Assembly: GCF_001654985.1 (NCBI RefSeq)
Contig: NZ_LXEU01000051.1
Span: forward strand, 1-64,000
DNA: 64,000 nucleotides
Source: Kluyvera georgiana ATCC 51603
Lineage (GTDB): Bacteria > Pseudomonadota > Gammaproteobacteria > Enterobacterales > Enterobacteriaceae
Direction: 5' to 3'
The position numbers were made by a program, and so were the translations under genes. Positions 53,730 through 62,806 of this stretch are shown in pieces. A model generated the notes under the pieces. The model was not told where the DNA came from. It did no database searches and saw only the letters and a program-made list of their open reading frames with translations. Position 1 is the stretch's first letter; each line of letters opens with the position of its first letter.

Positions 53730-54125
53730 ATGAACTTCGAAAACAGACTGCAGCAGGCAATAGATGAGGCGGGGATCTCACAATCTGAGCTCGGTAGACG
53801 GGTCGGGGTTAACTCGCAATCTGTAAGCGGATGGTGTAATGCCGGGATCATTCCAAGAAAAGAAAAACTAGCGTTGTTGCCGCAAGCACTGGGCAGGCCG
53901 CTGTATTGGTTCTTCATGAGTGAAGAAGAAGAGCATGCTATCGAAGCCGCCACAGCAAGTAAGACGGTTTTGAATGAAAAGCAAAGCAAGTTGCTTCAAA
54001 TCTTTGATCAGCTTCCTGAAGCGGAGCAGGACCGGTTCATTACTCTTGCCGAAACACGTTTAGAAGAACTGGATAAGTTCATACAAGAGTATCTACAGCG
54101 TCGGAAAACGGATCCCACGTCGTAA
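53730..54125 (+). CDS. Short CI-like repressor without protease domain
   Basis: 131 residues. HTH SQSELGRRVGVNSQSVSGWC; C-terminal helices (LLQIFDQLPEAEQDRFITLA) for oligomerisation. The S24 autoprotease domain of lambda CI is missing, so RecA cannot trigger self-cleavage; induction must work through another route. Followed by a terminator. Confidence 0.85.
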   Translation: MNFENRLQQAIDEAGISQSELGRRVGVNSQSVSGWCNAGIIPRKEKLALLPQALGRPLYWFFMSEEEEHAIEAATASKTVLNEKQSKLLQIFDQLPEAEQDRFITLAETRLEELDKFIQEYLQRRKTDPTS

Positions 54126-54143
54126 CGAGCGCTATCAGTAACT

Positions 54144-54172
54144 AAAAGCCACTATTTTGTGGCTTTTTTTTC
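54144..54172 (+). terminator. Terminator of the CI-like gene
   Basis: AAAAGCCAC-TATTTT-GTGGCTTTTTTTT. Confidence 0.92.
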
Positions 54173-54391
54173 GCCTTTAACGCCCCCTCATACCACACGC
54201 CAAAATCATCACTGATATTTTTATTATCAATTTTCAATTGACGACTGATAAATTTATTTGTAGCCTTAATTCCAGTACAACACGTCCCCCATTTGAACTG
54301 ACCACCATCAGTCCTTTTGGGTGAACATCATAAACGCGCAGCAGGCAGTACCGTTCCGTCAGCCAGACGTTAAGGGCACACAGGAGAAATC

Positions 54392-54532
54392 ATGATTGAT
54401 TTTGCACGCGAACCAGCACGGCAGCAGGCCGTAAAGTTGAATTTTATTGAGGCATGGCTCCGCCGCCTCTGCTACTTCCTAGCCCAGAAAGGCGACCCGG
54501 CTGCCGACCAACAGCCTGTAAAAAGTTACTAA
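54392..54532 (+). CDS. Small phage protein (46 aa)
   Basis: Below usual cut-offs. MIDFAREPARQQAVKLNFIE then AWLRRLCYFLAQKGD and a polar tail. AGGAG lies 6 bases before the ATG. Amphipathic helical; unknown role, typical of the region rightward of cI. The stretch 54173-54391 holds no other gene. Confidence 0.65.
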   Translation: MIDFAREPARQQAVKLNFIEAWLRRLCYFLAQKGDPAADQQPVKSY

Positions 54533-54573
54533 TCGAGTTTTGACCAATGGCCGTTATGGCCGGAGAAGTGATC

Positions 54574-54918
54574 ATGGAATTTGGAATGAAACGCGTTCTG
54601 GCATCCGTTCAGGCCGCAGCCACTTTGAATAAGCTCTATAACGGCTCGCCCGTTTCTCTGACGGCCATCAGCAAAGAGTCAAAGCTGTCGACTTCATACC
54701 TTGAGCAGATCTTCAAAAAGCTGCGTACGGGTAACCTGGTTATTTCACAGCGCGGCCCCGGTGGCGGATACAGCCCTCGAAGCGATGACATAACCGTTAC
54801 AGACGTGATCACCGCAGTATCTAAACTGCCAGCGCATAAAACCTTTTATCCTATCCTGCGAGCTCTTGATGACGTTCGTATTTCACAGTTGCTGCGGGGC
54901 GATTCGCCAGCCCCATAA
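54574..54918 (+). CDS. Rrf2-like winged-helix regulator
   Basis: 114 residues. KESKLSTSYLEQIFKKLRTG and ISQRGPGGGYSP reproduce the DNA-binding half of Rrf2/IscR proteins. The three cysteines that hold the iron-sulfur cluster are absent, so it should not sense Fe-S. The ATG at 54574 has a GGAG site. Confidence 0.78.
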   Translation: MEFGMKRVLASVQAAATLNKLYNGSPVSLTAISKESKLSTSYLEQIFKKLRTGNLVISQRGPGGGYSPRSDDITVTDVITAVSKLPAHKTFYPILRALDDVRISQLLRGDSPAP

Positions 54919-54925
54919 AGCACAA

Positions 54926-54944
54926 AACCCGCGCAAGGCGGGTT
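54926..54944 (+). other. Hairpin after the Rrf2-like gene
   Basis: AACCCGC-GCAAG-GCGGGTT without a U run; could attenuate transcription into the exonuclease gene. Confidence 0.45.
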
Positions 54945-55059
54945 AAGTACCCGGAAAGCCGACCAAAGCGTTCCGGTTTCGAGTTTTGACCAATGACCAC
55001 CACCAAGGCGGCTGCCATCAGCTGCCGGGTATCTTACAACCTGAAGGAGCCCGAACGCA

Positions 55060-57189
55060 ATGAACAACTATGCGTACCTGATAAAAGCAAAAGCAAAAGC
55101 CACAGAAGCAAAAAGCCTTTTCTGCTGGTTTTCCGCAAAGTCCGATTCCCGTGCTGAGCGTGAAATTCTCAACATCCTTGAAGATGAAGGGATCACCGTC
55201 GGTCGCGCAGCTGACCACCAGCTGCCTATTCGTACTAACTTCCCTGTTCTGGACGATCTGCCAGAAGAAAGTGTTTTAGACAGCACCTGGTGTGACCGCT
55301 ATCAACTCGACGACAAGAACTGCTGGCAAAAGATTGAAGCCGCTCAACCAGCTGGTGCTGGTGCTGGTGCTGGTGCTGGTGCTGGTGCTGGTGCTGGTGC
55401 TGGTGCTGGTCAGGATGACGACAGCAGCAACGCAAAAAGTAAAATCATCGATACTCTCGACAGTATCGCGCAAATGCCATTCCGCATTCAGTTGCTGGCA
55501 CAGTTCAATGCCCAGGACGGCCACGTATGGCACATCAACAAGGAAACCCGCGCGCACCTTGCCAGTCTCGAAATGGACACAGATAACACCTACGTTCAAA
55601 ACCTGCTGCTGGCCGTCGAGAACTGTCCGGAAGTAAAAGCATTCGACATGCCGACGCTCTGGAAGCTGACCGACGCGGTGAAGAAGGTATTCCCGCAGGA
55701 TAAACGAAGCGAACTGAACCATGTGATCCAGTTCGTCAAAGCGTGGGTAGGCACCGAACACATCGATCGCGGGTTGTTGGTCAAAGAGTGGTTGAGCGGT
55801 AACCGTGTGGCGCAGGTTCAGCGCACCGACGTCCATACAAACGCCGGTGGCGGCAAGACAGACCGCAACCCGACTCTGACTCATACGCTGGACACTCTGG
55901 ACGTTGATATTGCGCTGGCCACGCTGCCAATGGATTTCAATATCTACGATATCCCTGGCGGAGTTTACCGCCGAGCAAAAGAGATCATCACTAAAAACGA
56001 AAGCCCGTTCAAAGAGTGGTCCGCCGCCCTGCGCAAACGAGCTGGCATTCTGGATTATTCCCGCGCCGCTATTTTCGCACTTATTCGCGGAGCCGAAGAA
56101 AACACTCACCATTTCCCGGAACTGTTGAGCCGTTACATCAACAAGAACCTGACGGAAACAGACCACCAGCACCCATCAGAAGAAATGCTGGCGGCAGCTG
56201 GTCACGTTCCAGAAAAAAGCTGGGAAAACGAGATAAGCCACCGACTGGCGGCCGAACGCGGGGAATTCGTTCCGGGTATCAGCGACCCTACGGATCCGAA
56301 GTGGGTGCATGAAGACTTGACCAAACCAAAGCCGGAAATTGCCAATATGGGCAACGGCGTTTTCTCCGTCGATGGCCTGATATACATCCAGCCAGCCCCT
56401 GCTCTTTCAGTCGTAGACCAAGTGCGCCAGCGCGCAGCGGAAGAAAAAATACTTCAAGTCGATACCGAGGAAACCAGTAATGTGCAGATGGAAAAAGATC
56501 TGAATGATGAAAACTCGGTTGAGCCTGAAATGCCAGTTAGCGAAACAACAACTGACCCAGGTACAGGCAATGCTGAAGATAGCGATCAAACAGATACCTT
56601 AAATAATGATACCGTTCATCACAATGATGATTTCCGTCACGTTATGGTAGACCTCGAAACTATGGGGAGCAAATCTAGCGCCCCTATAGTTTCGATCGGA
56701 GCTGTATTTTTTAATCCAGCCAGCGGCAGAACTGGTGCTGAGTTTTATGCAGTCGTTTCTCTGGAATCATCCATGCGGCTGGGTGGCTTGCCAGATGCAG
56801 GAACAATTTTGTGGTGGTTAAAGCAGTCTCCGGAAGCACGTTCTGCCATCACTATGGGTGACGCAATGCCGCTCGAGGATGCACTGGAGTTATTTTCTGA
56901 TTTTATCAGTGAAAATTCAGACGCTGGTTCTAACGTACAGGTCTGGGGTAATGGCGCATCATTTGACAATGTCATCCTGCGTTCATCGTATGAGCGAGCA
57001 AATATCGAATGTCCCTGGAAGTTCTGGAACGATCGTGACGTGCGAACCATTACAGAAATGGGTGAGGCCATTGGGATAAAACCTCGTTACGACATTCCAT
57101 TTGAAGGGGATATGCACAATGCCCTTTCTGATGCCCGTCATCAGGTCAAATACGTTTCCGCTATCTGGCAGAAATTGATTAAGAACTGA
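55060..57189 (+). CDS. Large phage exonuclease (RecE-like N terminus, DEDDh C terminus)
   Basis: 709 residues. The N-terminal 430 resemble the non-catalytic part of RecE/exonuclease VIII. The C-terminal 185 are a DnaQ/RNase T-fold 3'-5' exonuclease: DLETMG (first acids), WGNGASFDN, and HNALSDARHQ (His-x-x-x-x-Asp). Between residues 98 and 117 ten Ala-Gly pairs are encoded by ten GCTGGT units. Likely processes DNA ends for recombination. Good AAGGAG site. Confidence 0.82.
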   Translation: MNNYAYLIKAKAKATEAKSLFCWFSAKSDSRAEREILNILEDEGITVGRAADHQLPIRTNFPVLDDLPEESVLDSTWCDRYQLDDKNCWQKIEAAQPAGAGAGAGAGAGAGAGAGAGQDDDSSNAKSKIIDTLDSIAQMPFRIQLLAQFNAQDGHVWHINKETRAHLASLEMDTDNTYVQNLLLAVENCPEVKAFDMPTLWKLTDAVKKVFPQDKRSELNHVIQFVKAWVGTEHIDRGLLVKEWLSGNRVAQVQRTDVHTNAGGGKTDRNPTLTHTLDTLDVDIALATLPMDFNIYDIPGGVYRRAKEIITKNESPFKEWSAALRKRAGILDYSRAAIFALIRGAEENTHHFPELLSRYINKNLTETDHQHPSEEMLAAAGHVPEKSWENEISHRLAAERGEFVPGISDPTDPKWVHEDLTKPKPEIANMGNGVFSVDGLIYIQPAPALSVVDQVRQRAAEEKILQVDTEETSNVQMEKDLNDENSVEPEMPVSETTTDPGTGNAEDSDQTDTLNNDTVHHNDDFRHVMVDLETMGSKSSAPIVSIGAVFFNPASGRTGAEFYAVVSLESSMRLGGLPDAGTILWWLKQSPEARSAITMGDAMPLEDALELFSDFISENSDAGSNVQVWGNGASFDNVILRSSYERANIECPWKFWNDRDVRTITEMGEAIGIKPRYDIPFEGDMHNALSDARHQVKYVSAIWQKLIKN
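55351..55410 (+). repeat. (GCTGGT)10 hexanucleotide repeat
   Basis: Ten exact copies, encoding an Ala-Gly linker; unit number can change by slippage without breaking the frame. Confidence 0.97.
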
Positions 57190-57240
57190 TTTTTCATTAT
57201 CAGCATGTGGCCCAGCAATGGGCCATACTCTGGAGGAAAA

Positions 57241-57489
57241 ATGGCGAGACTTGTACTGCTCTCGGAATGGGCTGAGCATGAATTTGGTAACCCGATTCCC
57301 GGCCCCTCAACATTAAATAAATACGCAAAGAATGGGATGATCTCACCACCAGCCTGTAAGGTCGGAAAGAGCTGGCGCGTTGAGCTGACAGCTCGGTTCG
57401 TTGGCTTCTCATCCCAACCAGAAATGAAAAAGCAGGATCATCCGCTGTTGAGGAGAATCTTAGAAGATGGGCAGACCACGGAAACATAA
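57241..57489 (+). CDS. xis: Excisionase (Xis)
   Basis: 82 residues from the ATG at 57241 (GGAGG site). MARLVLLSEWAEHEFGNPIP and a winged-helix-like middle (STLNKYAKNGMISPPACKVG). Needed with Int for excision. Overlaps int by 23 bases, as in lambda. Confidence 0.88.
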   Translation: MARLVLLSEWAEHEFGNPIPGPSTLNKYAKNGMISPPACKVGKSWRVELTARFVGFSSQPEMKKQDHPLLRRILEDGQTTET

Positions 57490-58594
57490 TGTCACGATCC
57501 CGGGCCTTTCCCCCTATTTAGACTCAAGAACAAATAAAGTTTATTGGCGTTACAAACACCCTGTTACAGGGAAATTTCACGGACTGGGTACCGACGAAAA
57601 GATTGCCAAAGAAATTGCAATCGAAGCTAACAGTCGGTTAGCTGAGCAGAAAATGAGGCATATACTCAAAATAAAAAACGAAGTTAATTCACGCCTTGGC
57701 GGCTCATCAACTATTTCTGACTTTATACCGAGATATAAGAAAATTCAGGAGGAAAGACTGGTTCGGGGAGAGATAAAAATGTCCACCTTGAAGCAGAAAG
57801 ATTCCCCCCTAAAGGTTCTTGAACAACATCTCGGCATGTCTCAGATGGATCAAATAACAGTTAAAGATATCGTTGCCATCCTCGATGAATACAAAGAGAA
57901 GGGTCATAACAGAATGGGACAAATATTCAGGAAGGTTGTGATTGATGTCTTCAAAGAGGCTCAGCAAGTGGGGGAAGTTCCCGTGGGATTTAACCCGGCT
58001 GAAGTTGCGAAAAAACCGCATGTTAAAATTTCTCGGCAACGATTAACCTTCGACGAGTGGGAGCTTATCTACAAAGCGGCAGAAAAGGATAATTATTTTT
58101 TACAGCGCGCGATGCTGCTGGCGCTTGTGACCGGCCAGCGTCTTGCTGATATATGCAACATGAAATTCAGCGACATCGAGGATAACTATTTGCTTGTTGA
58201 GCAGGGTAAAACCGGCGCAAAGATCGCGATACCACTAGCCCTGAGAAGCCAGCGGCTAAATGTAAGCCTCGGTGAAATAATATCGATGTGCAGAGACAAG
58301 GTATTGAGTCCATATCTACTACATCACCATCACGCCAAAGGAACAGCGAAGCGCGGGGGTAAGGTAATGCCTGGAACACTCACCGTAGCATTTAGCAAAG
58401 CAAGAGATGAAGTGGAATACAACTGGGAAGAAAACGGAACGCCACCAAGCTTTCATGAACAACGTTCTTTGTCCGAACGTCTATACAGAACGCAAGGAAT
58501 TGATACACAGGCACTACTCGGTCACTCAAGTAAAACTATGACAGATCATTACAATGATTCGCGCGGGAAAGAGTGGAAAAAAATAATAATTTAG
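57467..58594 (+). CDS. int: Lambda-type tyrosine integrase
   Basis: 375 residues (lambda Int 356). N-terminal arm-binding domain, core-binding domain, and catalytic residues Arg in TGQRLADIC, Lys in KTGAKIAIP, H-x-x-R in FHEQRS, His in LLGHSS and Tyr in DHYNDSRGKEW. Recombines attP with a site in ompW. Confidence 0.96.
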   Translation: MGRPRKHNVTIPGLSPYLDSRTNKVYWRYKHPVTGKFHGLGTDEKIAKEIAIEANSRLAEQKMRHILKIKNEVNSRLGGSSTISDFIPRYKKIQEERLVRGEIKMSTLKQKDSPLKVLEQHLGMSQMDQITVKDIVAILDEYKEKGHNRMGQIFRKVVIDVFKEAQQVGEVPVGFNPAEVAKKPHVKISRQRLTFDEWELIYKAAEKDNYFLQRAMLLALVTGQRLADICNMKFSDIEDNYLLVEQGKTGAKIAIPLALRSQRLNVSLGEIISMCRDKVLSPYLLHHHHAKGTAKRGGKVMPGTLTVAFSKARDEVEYNWEENGTPPSFHEQRSLSERLYRTQGIDTQALLGHSSKTMTDHYNDSRGKEWKKIII

Positions 58595-58655
58595 TGTGTT
58601 ATCGTTTTTTTCCAAAGCGTTAACCGCTCAATAAATTTACCGCGCTAAAAAATAA

Positions 58656-59567
58656 TCAGACTTCAATAAACTGTGCTGGTATTGCATTAAGGATCCAGCA
58701 TTCTTGATGAGTATGACTGTTGGATAAAATGTTTACATATCTTTTTTCAATCATCGATAAGTCCATTGCACTTTGAGGGGTGTTTTCTGCGTCTCTTGCT
58801 TTAACGGCATCTTTCCAAACCGAGTGGAGGTCTACAGAGGCTACAAAGGAGTTTACCCTAAAATCTTTATTCATTATATTCGAGTAAGAACCAGCGAACT
58901 TGTATGAGTCTATGATTGTAATTCGCCCATCACCATCAATATCGACTGGTTTAGAAAACCACTTAAAAACATTATAAAGAAATACATTTGCTATCCAGTT
59001 AAACTCTTTCGAAGGATCATCTTCAGATGAAACGTTCTCTTTAGTAGACAAGCTTAAACTAGAATGCAAATTAGTTGCACCAATAAAAATAACGTCAGCT
59101 TCTTTTCTCTCAACTGCCGACTTAAAACGCCCAGAACCTGCCCCTATGTAGTTGAAAACACCAGCAAAGCACTGACCAAGATATACTATAGCCTTTTCCA
59201 GGCCAGGCATGGTTTTAAGTGTTGTAAGTAAAAGGTACGGTGTTATGTCATGCTTGCCAGCTATTCCATTTGGCCCACCGTGTCCAGTTACGAACATAAC
59301 TAGATTTGAGTGCGTATTGGTGCCCTGGGTATTAAAGAAATGCTCAGTGGGAAGGATCTCATAAGGATTGTTACTTCCAATAGACATCCAATTGATAATG
59401 TTTTGTCTATTATCGCCATCAATATATATTTCGATATTTTCAGAAGAAACCCCTGCTGACTCTAAGCAATGCAATCCGAAAGCCAAATCAAGAACATGCC
59501 GTTCTTCTGGCTCTTCAGGGCTCGCCAAAAATAAAACCCATTTTGTCGCATCCTGCATCAACCCCAT
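58656..59567 (-). CDS. Caspase-like cysteine protease with EF-hand loop
   Basis: 303 residues. The clan CD pattern is clear: hydrophobic strand then His96 in LVMFVTGHGGPNG, and hydrophobic strand then Cys133 in KAIVYLGQCFAG. Residues 209-220, DIDGDGRITIID, form a canonical Ca2+-binding EF-hand loop. No signal peptide, so cytosolic. The ATG at 59565-59567 (AAGGA site) is preferred to a TTG at 59576. It is AT-rich, lies between int and attR, is transcribed against int, and follows the 96-aa gene by 5 bases. Caspase-like proteases of this kind act in abortive phage defence; here that is inference. Confidence 0.78.
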   Translation of the reverse strand: MGLMQDATKWVLFLASPEEPEERHVLDLAFGLHCLESAGVSSENIEIYIDGDNRQNIINWMSIGSNNPYEILPTEHFFNTQGTNTHSNLVMFVTGHGGPNGIAGKHDITPYLLLTTLKTMPGLEKAIVYLGQCFAGVFNYIGAGSGRFKSAVERKEADVIFIGATNLHSSLSLSTKENVSSEDDPSKEFNWIANVFLYNVFKWFSKPVDIDGDGRITIIDSYKFAGSYSNIMNKDFRVNSFVASVDLHSVWKDAVKARDAENTPQSAMDLSMIEKRYVNILSNSHTHQECWILNAIPAQFIEV

Positions 59568-59572
59568 AAAAA

Positions 59573-59863
59573 TCAATCCTTCATTGATAGATGGAAGTTA
59601 CTAAGTGAACTAGGTTTATCAATATCCGAAAAATAAACTATTTCATCGATAACCATATCTTGTTTGAGTGGTCGATACATGCTAACAACTTGACCTTTAT
59701 CGCCTAGAGCATAAAAATCGGCGCCATCCTTTAGAATGAAATAGGTATCTTGCACATCTTCTTTGGAAGCCCTGAAGAGCAAGGCTTGGCCGTGATTGAT
59801 GCATTCTTTGGTAAACCTACTTATCTCTGGCAAATCTGACGAAAGAATATTGATAGCCCGCAT
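59573..59863 (-). CDS. Partner of the caspase-like protease (96 aa)
   Basis: MRAINILSSDLPEISRFTKE, then a beta-rich body (TYFILKDGADFYALGDKGQV). AGGAGAGG lies right before the ATG. First gene of the pair. Could be an inhibitor, sensor or substrate of the protease; I do not recognise the family and it is not a gasdermin (far too short). Confidence 0.72.
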   Translation of the reverse strand: MRAINILSSDLPEISRFTKECINHGQALLFRASKEDVQDTYFILKDGADFYALGDKGQVVSMYRPLKQDMVIDEIVYFSDIDKPSSLSNFHLSMKD

Positions 59864-60057
59864 ACCCCTCTCCTCTTGTGTGTACAGCTAAAACAAACAT
59901 GCGAATGTAAACGCATCAATACGATGAGTTTAACCCAAAACAGCTTAAATCCCACACATAATGACCGACAAATCGCATTTAACAGCGTGAATAGCTCATT
60001 TATAAACCATGGCTACCATCAGTCAAGGAGGGAGGTACGATGATACGATACAAAGCA

Positions 60058-60114
60058 AAACTGGTCACTTAATAACCAGTTTTGCAGAAGGGTTTTGCAG
60101 GAGTTTTGCAGAAG
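60058..60114. repeat. Hairpin and integrase arm-type repeats, right end
   Basis: AAAACTGGT-CACTTAAT-AACCAGTTTT (terminator-like, serves ompW) is followed by GTTTTGCAG at 60079, 60092 and 60103, matching the copy at the left end. Confidence 0.6.
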
Positions 60115-60117
60115 AAT

Positions 60118-60753
60118 TCAGAAACGGTAACCGGCGGAGAACATAAACACCCACGGATCCAGTCTGGTACTGACATTCTGGTTCACACCACCAGCTTTAA
60201 ACTTCACATTGGTATCGATATCCATGTACCACACCGACATGTTAATCAGCCAGTCGCGGTTAATCAGATAATCCAGCCCCACCTGCCCGGCTGCGCCCCA
60301 GGAGTCATCCAGACTCAGGTCTGAAAGACCTGCCTCTTTGCCCGTTTTGTTGAAATCATTATCAAAGAAGGTGGTGTAGTTGATCCCCGCGCCTACGTAC
60401 GGGCGAAACTTGCTCTGCGCATCGCCAAAGTACCACTGGGCCATCAGCGTTGGCGGTAACTGGTGAACGGTCGCGATATTACCGGTTGGGCCGGTGCCGA
60501 CTTTGTGGCGGAACGGCGTGGCGGCCAGCAGTTCAATACCGATGTTATCCGTCGCCATATAGGTAAAGGTTAAGCCAAGCTGCGTATTGTTGCTGACGTT
60601 AAAGCTCCCCAGACTGCCGAGAACATTATCGGAACCCTCGGTAGGCCTCACCGTTGCAGAACCGGCACGAATGAAAAACTCCCCTGCTTCATGCGCCCAG
60701 GCACCGCCGGAAACGGTACTCAACATCAATGCAACCACTGCTAACTTTTTCAT
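60118..60753 (-). CDS. ompW: OmpW, outer-membrane beta-barrel protein
   Basis: 211 residues. Signal peptide MKKLAVVALMLSTVSGGAWA, then an 8-stranded barrel ending with aromatic FMFSAGYRF for outer-membrane assembly. OmpW is a small hydrophobic-compound channel and a receptor for colicin S4. The last 30-odd codons come from the phage and differ from the displaced host end in three residues, all in the final extracellular loop. Start with GGAAG site. Confidence 0.96.
   Translation of the reverse strand: MKKLAVVALMLSTVSGGAWAHEAGEFFIRAGSATVRPTEGSDNVLGSLGSFNVSNNTQLGLTFTYMATDNIGIELLAATPFRHKVGTGPTGNIATVHQLPPTLMAQWYFGDAQSKFRPYVGAGINYTTFFDNDFNKTGKEAGLSDLSLDDSWGAAGQVGLDYLINRDWLINMSVWYMDIDTNVKFKAGGVNQNVSTRLDPWVFMFSAGYRF
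60215..60236. other. attR core of the prophage
   Basis: Identical 22-bp partner of 14479-14500. Left of it is phage-borne ompW end, right of it host ompW. Confidence 0.82.
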
Positions 60754-61022
60754 ATCCACTTCCTCATTATGGTTTTTCAAGCGCGGCAAATATACCCACA
60801 ATGAGTTACTTTTGAACCATCACAGATCACACAAAGTCATTAGATTTAACATTTATTAATCCAGATCAATTTTCACAGTTTGTGTCAGACAAAAAATTAT
60901 TACCCACATCAATTTCATTGATTTTGCCGGAAAATTTTTTTTGCAGCCTCTTGTCGGCATCAGAACGGCTGGATAATTTAGATCATGACAATTTTGTTGA
61001 TGCGTTTTTATCAGGTGTAATC

Positions 61023-61436
61023 ATGAGTGAAATCAACCCGTGCATGACGTGCGGTGCCTGTTGTGCGTATTTTCGAGTCTCTTTTTACTGGGCAGAAGCC
61101 GATGATGCCGGTGGCCCTGTTCCCGCGCAGCTCACCGAGCCCGTAACCCCCTTGCTACGCTGTATGACCGGCACCAACCAACGTCAGGTTCGCTGTGCAG
61201 CCCTCTCGGGTGAAATCGGCGATTCGGTCAGTTGTACTATTTATGCCAATCGACCTTCTCCCTGCCGCGAATTCGCCATGTCCGGCGAAAATGGCGAACC
61301 CAATGAAGCCTGCAATCGTGCCCGCGCGCGATATGGGCTGCCGCCGCTGAATCCCATTTACAAAGATATACTTAGCGGAGCCGGCGCAGAGGCTGCTACG
61401 CAGGCGAGATTTGCGGTACAATTGCCGGCTAATTAA
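61023..61436 (+). CDS. YkgJ-family cysteine-cluster protein
   Basis: 137 residues. [20 protein letters not shown] has the CxxCGxCC cluster motif, with more Cys in [10 protein letters not shown] and RPSPCREF, suggesting zinc or Fe-S binding. The first ATG at 60882 gives 47 residues of poor-looking sequence; the ATG at 61023 with AGGTG is preferred. Function unknown. Confidence 0.8.
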   Translation: MSEINPCMTCGACCAYFRVSFYWAEADDAGGPVPAQLTEPVTPLLRCMTGTNQRQVRCAALSGEIGDSVSCTIYANRPSPCREFAMSGENGEPNEACNRARARYGLPPLNPIYKDILSGAGAEAATQARFAVQLPAN

Positions 61437-61461
61437 CACCTGCAATACTCAAGGAGAGTGC

Positions 61462-62205
61462 ATGTCTATCACGGCGCAGTCTGTATACCGTGACACGGGT
61501 AATTTTTTCCGTAATCAGTTCGTGACCATTTTACTGATTGCTTTGCTCTGTTCATTTATCACGGTGGTGCTTGGCCATGCCTTTTCCCCCAGCGATGAAC
61601 AGCTCGCGACGCTAACCACCGGTGACCATCTGGCGGGCAGTACGGGGCTGTTTGATTTGGTGCAGAACATGACGCCGGAGCAGCAGCAGATTTTGCTGCA
61701 GTCCTCTGCGGCCTCTACTTTTGCCGGGCTTATCGGTAATGCCATTCTGGCGGGCGGTATTCTGCTGATGATTCAGCTGATCTCCGCGGGTCAACCGGTG
61801 AGTGCACTGCGCGCAATTGGCGCCAGCGCGCCGGTGCTGCCAAAGCTGCTGGTACTGATTTTTATCAGCACTTTCCTGATACAGATGGGCGTGATGCTGA
61901 TTGTGGTGCCCGGTATCCTGTTAGCTATCGTGCTGGCCTTCGCGCCGGTCATCATGGTGCAGGATAAGCTGGGCGTCTTTTCGGCGATTCGTCACAGCAC
62001 CCGTCTCGGCTGGGCCAATATTCGTCTGATTGCCCCTGCGGTGGTTGGCTGGATGCTGGCTAAGACGCTGCTACTGCTGTTTGCATCGAGCTTTGCCTTC
62101 CTGACGCCATACCTTGGTGCCGTGGTGGCTAACACGCTAAGCAACCTGATTTCCGCGCTGTTGCTGATCTATTTATTCCGCGTGTATATGCTTATTCGTC
62201 AATAA
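61462..62205 (+). CDS. yciC: YciC, inner-membrane protein (UPF0259)
   Basis: 247 residues, the E. coli length. About six membrane segments. [20 protein letters not shown] start with AAGGAGAG site. Precedes yciB. Function unsettled. Confidence 0.94.
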   Translation: MSITAQSVYRDTGNFFRNQFVTILLIALLCSFITVVLGHAFSPSDEQLATLTTGDHLAGSTGLFDLVQNMTPEQQQILLQSSAASTFAGLIGNAILAGGILLMIQLISAGQPVSALRAIGASAPVLPKLLVLIFISTFLIQMGVMLIVVPGILLAIVLAFAPVIMVQDKLGVFSAIRHSTRLGWANIRLIAPAVVGWMLAKTLLLLFASSFAFLTPYLGAVVANTLSNLISALLLIYLFRVYMLIRQ

Positions 62206-62251
62206 TCTGATGCCGCCCGTAGCGGGTGGCGCTGAACTACGGAATCGAAGT

Positions 62252-62791
62252 ATGAAGCAGTTTCTTGATTTCTTACCGCTGGTTGTCTTTTTTGCCTTCT
62301 ATAAAATCTATGACATCTATGCGGCCACCAGCGCGCTGATTGTCGCCACCGCGGTGGTGCTGATTTATAGCTGGCTGCGCTATCGTAAAGTCGAAAAAAT
62401 GGCGCTGATCACCTTTATTCTGGTGGCCGTGTTTGGCGGCCTGACCATTTTCTTCCATAACGATGAGTTTATTAAGTGGAAAGTCACCGTGATCTACGCG
62501 CTGTTCGCCGGTGCGCTGCTGATTAGCCAGTGGGTGATGAAAAAACCGCTGATTCAACGCATGCTGGGCAAAGAGATCACCCTGCCGGAAGCGGTCTGGT
62601 CGAAGCTGAACCTCGCCTGGGCGGTGTTCTTTATCCTCTGCGGGCTGGCAAACATTTATATCGCCTTCTGGTTACCGCAAAATATTTGGGTAAACTTTAA
62701 GGTGTTTGGCCTGACGGCATTGACGCTGGTATTTACCGTGCTAAGCGGCGTGTATATCTATCGTCATATGCCACAAGATGACCATAAGTAA
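62252..62791 (+). CDS. yciB: YciB, inner-membrane septation protein
   Basis: 179 residues, as in E. coli. [20 protein letters not shown] and five hydrophobic helices. Linked to cell-envelope synthesis and septation with DcrB. Start chosen at 62252, the ATG giving the family length. Confidence 0.95.
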   Translation: MKQFLDFLPLVVFFAFYKIYDIYAATSALIVATAVVLIYSWLRYRKVEKMALITFILVAVFGGLTIFFHNDEFIKWKVTVIYALFAGALLISQWVMKKPLIQRMLGKEITLPEAVWSKLNLAWAVFFILCGLANIYIAFWLPQNIWVNFKVFGLTALTLVFTVLSGVYIYRHMPQDDHK

Positions 62792-62806
62792 GCACAGAGA
62801 ATAATA

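Noticed and set aside
59568..59576. TTG start of the caspase-like gene
   Set aside because: The ATG at 59565-59567 has an AAGGA site at proper distance.
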